Of a stretch of DNA of 64,000 bases, positions 56,438 through 64,000 are shown one piece after another (the stretch's first letter is position 1; every line of letters begins with the position of its first letter). The position numbers and the translations under genes are program-made. The stretch comes from Ryuthela nishihirai (taxonomy: Eukaryota; Arthropoda; Arachnida; Araneae; Heptathelidae): the NCBI GenBank assembly GCA_038380435.1, contig JAWZYU010000034.1, positions 44,144,901 through 44,208,900 of the forward strand. Reading direction: 5' to 3'. Under the pieces are notes generated by a model that ran no database searches, was not told the DNA's origin, and saw nothing but the letters and a program-made list of their open reading frames with translations.

Positions 56438-58466
56438 TCAAAAAAACACAGATCACCAAAATGTAAATAAAAAAATTATTAAAGATTTTCAATGAACCTA
56501 GGTAATTTAATGTATAGTTTGGAAAATTCAACATGTAAATCGTGTATAATATCACAGAATATGTAAAATAAATACCATATAAAAAGAGAATTCCCATAGA
56601 TGCTCAATCATTGCAAATTGAAATACTACATTGTCCGTCTGGAATAGCTGATTGCTTCATGATGTCTCAGAGAAAACATTTTGACAACTCAAAATGATGG
56701 AGAGCCATTGGAAGGTTGGGAGATGGTCATACAATCATGTAGGTGGCCATATTCTTTAGTGGCCTTCATTCTGTTTTCTCAAAGATACGGAAGTGATTCC
56801 AAACAACCAAAACGTTATCAGAAGACCTATTCAAGGTGTCCTAGGGTTACAACCCCTGAAGATGACTGTCATGACAGAACAGGCAAGCATCAGCCTTCAA
56901 ACCTCATTGCTGCCATAGGAAATCAGGTATAAGTCTCAACTGCAACCAGAAGGTTTCACAAAGCAGGACTCTATGGCAGTTGATGTATTGTGTACATCCC
57001 TTAACCTCAAACATAGAAGGCCCACTTTAAATGGTGTCACATCTTGTTCATGGACAAGTCGAGATTTCCTTTACAATCAGACAACAGATGTACACTGATT
57101 TTAAGGAAGGTGAGAAATCACAACTAGCCCCATAACATTATTGAGATAAGTACAATTGGTGATGGTCTGACTCTGTGGGCTGGGTTTTCACTAAGTGGCT
57201 GTACTGTCCTCCATGTGTTTGACTGAAGTTCTGTGAATGCTCCGAGATATCAGGATGAAATCCTTGATCCTTAAATAAAGCCTGTGATGGTGGATTTGGT
57301 GGCAATTCCTCTTAATGAATGATACTGCTCATTCACACAGAGAAAGACTGGTCAACCAATACCTATCTTGAGAAAGAAAAGTTTTAATTGATACAATGAG
57401 CACATTGGCATCCAACGAAACATGACAGAAGAATGAGAGTTCACAATCCTCTTTTACATGTACCTAGTATTGAGCTTTAGTCATACAATTTAGTCTTTCA
57501 ATATTCGTTCTTAGATACCCCAGAATTTAAGACACAACCCAATTTCAGAGACATTAAAAGTGAAAAAAAAAAGGTGGGTTAATTGATTGAGGAAATGTGA
57601 TATTTCAAGATATACACATTTACTGATCAATAAATATTTTGAGGAAAATTTTTTGTCGACATACAGGACTTGAACCCGCATCTCTCTAGAAACATGCCAA
57701 AGTATTCTTACCAATTGAACTAATGCTGGCTCATCTTTTTCCCACAAATTTCAGACTTTAAACTTTTTCACCGATGATTTTCAGCACAAACCATTGGTGC
57801 CATCTATGATCAATGGGTGGCAACTATTTCCTTTTATATTGTGCTGAGTAAGATGGGAATAATAAATTCTCTTTACGCTATTTAGTATTATTAATGATTT
57901 AAACATAGGTGACAATCACAGTGTTACCTGGGTGACATTTTAACATCAATATATCAATAAATATTTTGTGGAAAAACATTAGTTCAATCAGTAAGAATAC
58001 TCTGGCATGCTTCTGGTGAGATGCAGGTTCAAGTCCCGTATGTCGGCTAATTTTTTTTTACAAAATATATATTTATTGATATATATTTATTAAAATGTCA
58101 CCCAGGTAACGCTGTGATTGTCACCTATGTTTAAATCATTAATAACACTAAATAGCATGAAGAGACTATTATTTCCATTTTTCTCAGTGCAATATAAAAA
58201 GAAATAGTTGCCACCCATTGATCATAGATTGTGCTGAAAATCATCGTTGAAAAAGTTTAAAGTCTTAAATTAGTGGAAAAAAGATGAGCCAGCATTAGTT
58301 CAATCGGTAAGAATACTCCAGCATGTTTCTGGAGATGCGGGTTCAAGTCCCGTATGTCGTCAAAAATTTTTCCACAAAATATTTATTGATATATTGATGT
58401 TAAAATGACACCCAGGTAATGCTGTGATTGTCACCTATGTTTTACTGATCAATATTTAACTTTTGA
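56438..58466 (+). mobile_element. Tc1-A copy 3, interrupted by an 809-bp palindrome
   Basis: Left end TCAAAAAAACACAGATCACC, right end TTTAACTTTTGA after the insertion. Internal sequence tracks copy 1 (TTATCAGAAGACC, TTACAACCCCT, CTCCGAGATATCAGGAT) with many differences and stops. At 56625 it has the empty form of the site where copy 1 carries a SINE-A. Confidence 0.78.
57632..58440. mobile_element. Palindromic element with three tRNA-like modules
   Basis: Bounded by identical 13-bp TTTACTGATCAAT at 57619-57631 and 58441-58453. The left part (about 57640-57975) is an inverted copy of the right part (58050-58380). tRNA-like modules with TTAGTTCAAT (A-box side) and GGTTCAAGTCC (B box) lie at about 57658-57735 (minus), 57982-58047 (plus, central loop) and 58290-58362 (plus). 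Confidence 0.8.
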
Positions 58467-58539
58467 AAAGCAGTGTTGGTAGACCTAGAAACAACTATTT
58501 TAACACTATATTTTTATTCACTAACATGAGATACACAGC

Positions 58540-59607
58540 AAAAAGTTTTAAAATATTTAATATTCATGATTATGCTGTTGTAACATTAAATGCTCTTGAG
58601 CAATACTATTCTATATCTAGCTTACATCTATATTCATAATTAACACGTTGACTGCCGCAATGTTAAAATTTTTTTGAGTCCTTGGGCCACGTCTTTTTTT
58701 TTCTTAAATCAACTAAAATCGGTCTTAAATTGCTTACAATATCAGTTTTGATAATTTTTATAAATTTTTTGCTTAAAAACAAACTTTGAAAGTGTGAATC
58801 ACGTGTGCTTGACACAGCCTGAGCATGCTTTTTTTATCTACATGCAGCTTCCAAAGCAACACAGACTCGCTGAAAATGTGTCCAACGTGACAAATGTCAT
58901 TGTGTTCCTTGTTTTACTGTTGTACACGAATGCACTTTATAAATTTTATTATTCGAATATTCTTGACATGTGATGTAAAATAACAATACATGTTAGATTT
59001 CTATGTTTTTAGTTTTAGAATATTTGCTTTTGTTTCAGATTGTATTTTCAGAATACTCTTTAGTTGTTTAGTAAATAAACAGTGTTTTCTTATTTAATTT
59101 TGCACCGCAATTCAATAAAGTAAGTACAAAATGTCAGACTATTTCATTGACCCCTACAATATACTTTAGTTGAAATTTCGCTGCACTAAGACCATGGATT
59201 TGTTCCTCAGTCCACACTCTTGTATTACCCATAAGCAATGCATTCTAGTGTGAAGCGCAACTGATTCGCGAGCCTTGAACTACAAATTTGTATGTGAAGC
59301 ACAAACAATTCATGTGGCCTCGAGCAAACTAAGTGTGAATCATATATGGCAGTCAACGTGTTAAGCCACAAGTTTTTTCACCATGGTGTTATTTTACTTT
59401 CAACACTCAAATTTCCAAAACAGATGGAAAATATTACCATAGTGTCTCCTTAAACTTCTTATGCTGGCTCAACTGGTCTTGACCATGGTGAAAAAAAACT
59501 CATGGCTTAACTATGAAGATAGATGTAAGCTAGATGTAGAATAGTATTGCTTAGGAGCATTTAATGTTACCAAAGCATAAACATAAATATTAAATATTTT
59601 ACAATTT
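58540..59607. mobile_element. Palindromic element hosting a MITE
   Basis: Left arm 58540-58643 and right arm about 59500-59607 are inverted copies (CTAGCTTACATCTAT, AACATTAAATGCTC). The inner arms GCCACAAGTTTTTTCACCAT and CCATGGTGAAAAAAAACTC continue the pairing after the MITE is removed. The loop has no coding signal. Confidence 0.75.
58644..59360. mobile_element. piggyBac-like MITE (717 bp)
   Basis: Ends CACGTTGACTGCC and GGCAGTCAACGTG are perfect 13-bp inverted repeats, flanked on both sides by TTAA (58640-58643 and 59361-59364), the piggyBac target. No transposase inside. Its GC content is higher than that of the host repeat at the right end (GAAGCGCAACTGATTCGCGA). Confidence 0.88.
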
Positions 59608-60188
59608 TTTTACACATGTTTACAACATTAGTTGAGCAGTTCAAAGACTTGAAGCACTGTATAATTATCTCATTTCTTGCCCAAAATGCATATCAACATG
59701 AATCAAATCTTGCCCTTGTTTTCTGCCAAGATTTAATGAATAAACCCAATGCTTGACTAATCTTAACATTCACAAAATATCCTAAGAAATAATGCTTAAA
59801 TACCAAAAGCCTGATACAGATGAGAACATATGCAAGAAAAAGTATCAGACTTGGAATAGTAATATTAAAATTGTCATTAGATATCAGCTTTTGATAACAC
59901 TCAAAGTACCATTCTTCAGAAACTAGGGTCTGTGAATTTTTTGTTGTTAACAAAATGAATAAAAGAATTCATAGTGCAATAATTAACTAGACTTAAATTT
60001 CTATGTCAGTGTTAATAGTTTAAAGGCACTTCAATTAAATGTCTATGCTACCTAATAAAATTAATAATAACAAGATAAAAATTAAATAATAATTTTATAG
60101 TAAGTAAATAAAACTCATTAAAATTGCTTCAGGTGTTACAAATAAATCAACATACTATGGTATAACATCAGTTCACAGGAATGTCTTG

Positions 60189-60234
60189 AAGGGGTAATTG
60201 TCTTTCATGGGAAGACTAAAGACAATTACCCCTT
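60189..60234. repeat. Perfect 17-bp hairpin
   Basis: AAGGGGTAATTGTCTTT at 60189-60205 and its exact complement at 60218-60234, 12-base loop. Confidence 0.9.
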
Positions 60235-60644
60235 GCTGTAGCAAATGTGCAGTGCTGATCCCAGAGCAAGTGCATGTCTGTTTCCACATTTCTATTCATT
60301 GTTCTCCAGAATCAATAATGAGTGAAATGAATTATTCCCACCCATTTTCTGAACTTTATCTTGCATGATCTTAGAACTGTTCATGCAGGGATAGAAGAAG
60401 CATATTCAATCCAAGAAAGTACACATCAGGCACATTTATGGTGCCCTTTCATGCCTTTAAATAGATGCAAGTTAGAGGATGTTGGATATCCTTGAAACAA
60501 CTCTTAACCGTGTTATGAGCTTTATGAGCTGCAATACTCAGCATTCCACCACAGCTTTGGAAAATAAAGAAATTGTATCAAAGTCTGAAGAAAGACAGAG
60601 GAAGTTGCATACACAAAATAGTATGTGATCACTACAATATAGAA

Positions 60645-61605
60645 GGGCATTCAAAAAGTTCTTAATGTGTCTGTAGATTTGCACTCATTTCTACAAAAGT
60701 TAATGAGCTATGGCTTGTTTGAAAGCTTGTCTAAATTTGTCATTATGTGTTTAAAAAAAAGATTCTCATCATTTCTCTCTTTGCTGACAGAGCATAAAGT
60801 TTAGTCTGTGAAATCTGTGCATTATTGCTATAGAGCCTACTAAAGACGGGGGAGAAATTTTTCATTTTCATAAGGATGCAGCTTGGAGGTGATATAAAAA
60901 AAATTCCTGCCAATTTATCACAAGTATATGGAGATTATGCCTATTCATATGACTGTTATGGGATGGTTGTGCAAATTCAAAGAAGGAAGGCAGAGCTTTG
61001 AAGGCTTTCCTCATGCAGGAAGACCAAAGGTGGCTGTGAATGAGAGAGCTATCACTGCTGTTCGTGAATTCATTAAGGAAAACCCAGACATCACTGTTCA
61101 GTAATAAGTTTAGATATCAGTGTATTGATTGGCAGTGTGGAAACAACATACAGCAACATTTAAAGTTCTGAAAGATCTGTGCCAAATGGGTACCCCATAA
61201 ATTGACATAACAGCAAAAAAAAGGGAATTCATGCAAGAATATGCTGCCAATGTTTGAACCAGTGGCTCCAAACAGTTAACTGATATGATCACAGGTGAGG
61301 AGACATGGTTTTATTACTCTACAACTTCCAGAAGGATCAACAACTAAGTTTGGGTTGTGGAAGATGAACCACATCCCCAAATCCTCCAACAAGACTTTTA
61401 CACAAGGAACAGAAGGTTCAAATTTTTTTTTCAATTCCCAAGGAGTGGTAGCTGTGAACATCTTGCCTGAAAAAATTACTATAAATTTTGGAGAAATGGA
61501 TGGTCAACAGTTCAGATCAAATTGTTGAGCTGAAATCAGTGGATTACTTGAATATGGCGTTTCATGGAGTAAAGAAAAAACAATGCCATATTTGGATACT
61601 AAGGA
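60645..61605 (+). mobile_element. mariner-like transposon relic
   Basis: Translation in shifting frames gives MGWLCKFKEGRQSFEGFPHA, then GRPKVAVNERAITAVREFIK (mariner helix-turn-helix and linker), then GEETWFYYS-like and VWVVEDEPHPQILQQDFYTR (catalytic DETW region and beyond). Many stops. The 3' end is lost where SINE-B begins. Confidence 0.78.
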
Positions 61606-61609
61606 ATGG

Positions 61610-61973
61610 GTTGGATTGTTTTACCTCTGAGCAACACTTTTCTGCACACAATGGGCTAAATGGTCAGTTCACAACCCTGTAAGGCTCAGAGAAGGTTGGG
61701 AGGGGACCCACTGGACAGTTGTTAGGAGACAGATGGTAGCCTCCCATTAAGAGCATTCAGCATATAATGTGCAAAGGGTATGGTTCTCTTACACCTGGGG
61801 CCATGGCTTAACATCCCATCAAACAGAAGGCAGCCTTTCCAAGCCCTTTGATGTTCTCTACTGACCAAGAGAAGAGTGGGAAGTTATGCAGAAATAAATC
61901 TCAATGCTGGCCTAGCTGGGACTTGGAAACTGCAGATTGCAAGCCTGGAGTACTATAGACTAAGCCACCCCAC
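61610..61973 (-). repeat. SINE-B copy, diverged
   Basis: From GTTGGATTGTTTTACCTCTG to TAAGCCACCCCAC, full length but with many substitutions and small deletions. Confidence 0.85.
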
Positions 61974-62617
61974 TACAGAATGGTGATCAGAAAGCTGGTA
62001 AACATGTTATATAGTGTATAAAATTTGCAGAATATTTTGCAGAAATTTGCACCTGCATTATTCCTCATTATTTAATATTTCATTCAATTTTCCATGGGGG
62101 GGGGGGGGGGCTATGACATCCTGCCAATTTATAATTGCCAAAATATGTAATATTGTTCCTTGATTTAAGAAATGTTTATGTGCCTGATCTGCAGCATAAT
62201 AAATGATATAATAACCTCAACTGACAAAATCCTTCAATGTTTGAGAATCAAATTTATTTATTTATTTATGCTAGCACATAGTTTAATTTCTTGCTAATAT
62301 ACAAAGGGGGAGAAACAATTGCATTATTCATATTTTCAAAGAGCAAAATTGATTTGAAATCACCAGGGGAAAATCGGTTAAGTTGAAAATGAAGAATGAG
62401 ATGCAAGAAACTTGACAAGAACACAAATCATTAGATTATTTTTCATTTAAACATATATTTTCCCATACTAATGATAATCACTTTTAATTTTAATATGCTC
62501 CTTAATATATTTATAGTTTAAACATTAATAAATATTAGAGATGGTTCATCTCTTAGCGACTTTTATTTTTTTGCACACAATGAGAATGGCCAGAAAGTTT
62601 ATATGTGACATTAGCTG

Positions 62618-62830
62618 AAGAAAACGTTAGCCAATGATGGTGTAATGGACTAATGATCTCCTGGAAACATGCCATAACTGGCATGTTTCCAGATGTGGGT
62701 TCGAATCCCACTCATGGTAAAACTAATTTTTTTTCAGCTTATTATTTCATGAGTTCCATGTCTACAGGGCATATCCTGTGATTCTTCACTACTGAATTAT
62801 TGATTTAATGACATGAGTGTGTGACAAATA
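62618..62830 (+). repeat. SINE-D copy with extra hairpin
   Basis: CCAATGATGGTGTAATGGAC (A-box side), GGGTTCGAATCCCACTC (good B box), then CAGCTTATTATTTCATGAG. A perfect 13-bp hairpin (CTGGAAACATGCC) sits between the boxes at 62661-62692. Confidence 0.68.
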
Positions 62831-62924
62831 TTAAATTCCATCTCTATGAGGCAACACAGTTGTCCACTTCCCGGAAAGATGGTGTCACCATGCGAATCAA
62901 ATTAAAAAAATCCGGAAAGTTTAT

Positions 62925-63070
62925 AATGCCACACTAGCTGAAAAAAACATTAGCCGATGACGATGTAGCGGCAGCAATAACTGACATGTTTCCAGGAGAC
63001 GTAGATTCGAATTGCACCCACAGCAAAAACCTATTTTTTTTCAGCTTATTATTTCATGAGTTCTAAAATG
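62925..63070 (+). repeat. SINE-D copy
   Basis: Second copy about 300 bp downstream: CATTAGCCGATGACGATGTA, GATTCGAATTGC (degraded B box), CAGCTTATTATTTCATGAG. Both copies are preceded by AGAAAGTTTATA- or GGAAAGTTTATA-like sequence, so the pair may be a segmental duplication. Confidence 0.65.
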
Positions 63071-63436
63071 TATAGTCATTCTTTTAAACAGTTTTAAATA
63101 ATTCTTAATATTTAAGTATTAATTAGAATCTTATGATGCATTACTGTTGGGAAATATTCTAGCTTCCATAACTCTTTAACTACAGAACAAATATCATTGA
63201 AAACAAAGATTTAAATAGGTGATCTGCAATTTATCATGTCACGTTTTTCCTTTAAAATGCATATTTTTGACATGATATTCTCAAATATTTTGGTTTAGCA
63301 CTATATATATTTGATTAGCATTAGTAAAGAGAAGTTCATTAAAATAAGAAAAAAAAAAAACATGCGATTTATATAGTTGAATTATAATTACATTAACCAT
63401 TTTGATGATATTGAAAATGAATTATATTTCAGGGTC

Positions 63437-63640
63437 ACTGGTTTTCAAACTGTGGATCACAAACAGTTTGGAAAAGGGTCACTAAGCTCTGAGAGTTTGT
63501 ATTTGCTAATATTTTCAGCAAAAAATTTTCTTACATTGTAGGGAAGGGGCAAGAGGCCATATAATTCTTCAAGAAGATCACACAAGTTTATTACATTTCT
63601 ATGGGGTCACAGTGTCAAAAAGTTTGAGATCCTCTAGTTT
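63437..63640. mobile_element. Possible hAT-like MITE
   Basis: CACTGGTTTTCAAACTGTGG at one end and AAGTTTGAGATCCTCTAG at the other form imperfect inverted repeats of hAT type. No clear 8-bp duplication. Confidence 0.5.
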
Positions 63641-63700
63641 TTTAATTGATTATAAAGTTGTGAATTGAATCCATTTGTCACTGGCATGGTTTAAAAATAG

Positions 63701-64000
63701 GTTAGTTGGTTTACCTTTGAGTGGCACTTTTCTGCACACATTGGGTCAAATGGCCAGGTCACAAGGACCCCGAAGGCTCAGAGAAGGTTAGGGGATGGGA
63801 CCCACTACAACAGCTGTTGGGAGACAGATAGCACCCTCCAGTTAAGGTTATCTAGCGTGTTTTTTAACATGCACAGGTATGGCATATACAGGGCCACGGT
63901 GTAACATCCCATCCTATGGACAGCAGTCTTTCAAGCCCACAAGAGTTCCTTATTGACTGTGGGCATGACAGGGAGTTTTGCAGAGATAAAAAAAACTCAA
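63701..64000 (-). repeat. SINE-B copy, cut by the window end
   Basis: GTTAGTTGGTTTACCTTTGA start, then GGCCAGGTCACAAGGACC and GCAGAGATAAA; the tRNA head lies beyond 64000. Confidence 0.82.

Larger units (their letters stand above)
56114..64000. other. Upstream region: nested transposons, SMG6 first exon not found
   Basis: 7.9 kb on the 5' side of the first SMG6 exon recognised. It should be intron, with the first exon either hidden here or beyond the window. 59640-60645 and 61975-62615 contain AT-rich sequence without recognised genes. No GC-rich promoter-like island was seen. Confidence 0.5.

Noticed and set aside
59160..59340. CpG-containing patch as the SMG6 promoter
   Set aside because: It belongs to the right end of the piggyBac-like MITE with TTAA-flanked inverted repeats.
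61295..61528. 77-codon plus-strand ORF as a small gene
   Set aside because: Out-of-frame part of the mariner relic; WVVEDEPHPQILQQDFY is read in a neighbouring frame.

Overview
The window is eukaryotic, AT-rich, intron-dominated animal DNA. Its one host gene lies on the minus strand and covers about 55 kb, from 56113 down to 1018. It is the nonsense-mediated decay endonuclease SMG6 (EST1A). I assembled 18 coding exons with GT-AG borders. Their phases join without a break and give 1520 residues plus a TGA stop; only the first exon(s) upstream of 56113 are missing. All landmarks of the family are present: two exon-junction-complex binding motifs, the 14-3-3/TPR-like helical region and a C-terminal PIN domain with its three catalytic aspartates.

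Everything else with recognisable structure is mobile-element DNA in the introns or in the 7.9 kb upstream of the first exon found. There are four copies of one RTE-like LINE (two with both ends). Two abundant tRNA-derived SINE families are here called SINE-A and SINE-B, with one or two minor tRNA-like families (SINE-C, SINE-D). Also present are several Tc1/mariner transposons, hAT-like and piggyBac-like MITEs, two LTR-like copies, fold-back elements and minisatellites. No bacterial-type operon, CRISPR array or real rRNA/tRNA gene is seen. SINE richness, RTE and Tc1 content and intron size suggest an invertebrate metazoan such as a mollusc or chelicerate, but the sequence does not settle the lineage.

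Layout: 1-5.0 kb last three SMG6 exons with a hAT MITE; 5-13.5 kb introns with SINE-A copies, a Tc1 copy carrying a SINE, and an LTR-like element; 13.5-16.5 kb three close exons; 16.9-27.5 kb two RTE copies, SINE-B and a TA-flanked Tc1; 28-37 kb four exons, SINE-A copies and a SINE-B with a triplicated 169-bp tail; 37-44 kb truncated RTE copies, one interrupted by the second LTR-like element; 44-54 kb tetratricopeptide/14-3-3 exons, fold-backs, SINE-D and three transposons; 54.0-56.1 kb the large N-terminal exon; 56.1-64 kb nested transposons with no gene found.

The strongest non-gene observations are: a 3' tail shared by SINE-A and the RTE LINE, suggesting the LINE mobilises the SINE; a SINE-A inside one Tc1 copy with matching empty sites in two other copies; an 809-bp palindromic element with three tRNA-like modules and a perfect 13-bp target duplication; and a piggyBac-like MITE nested in a palindrome.
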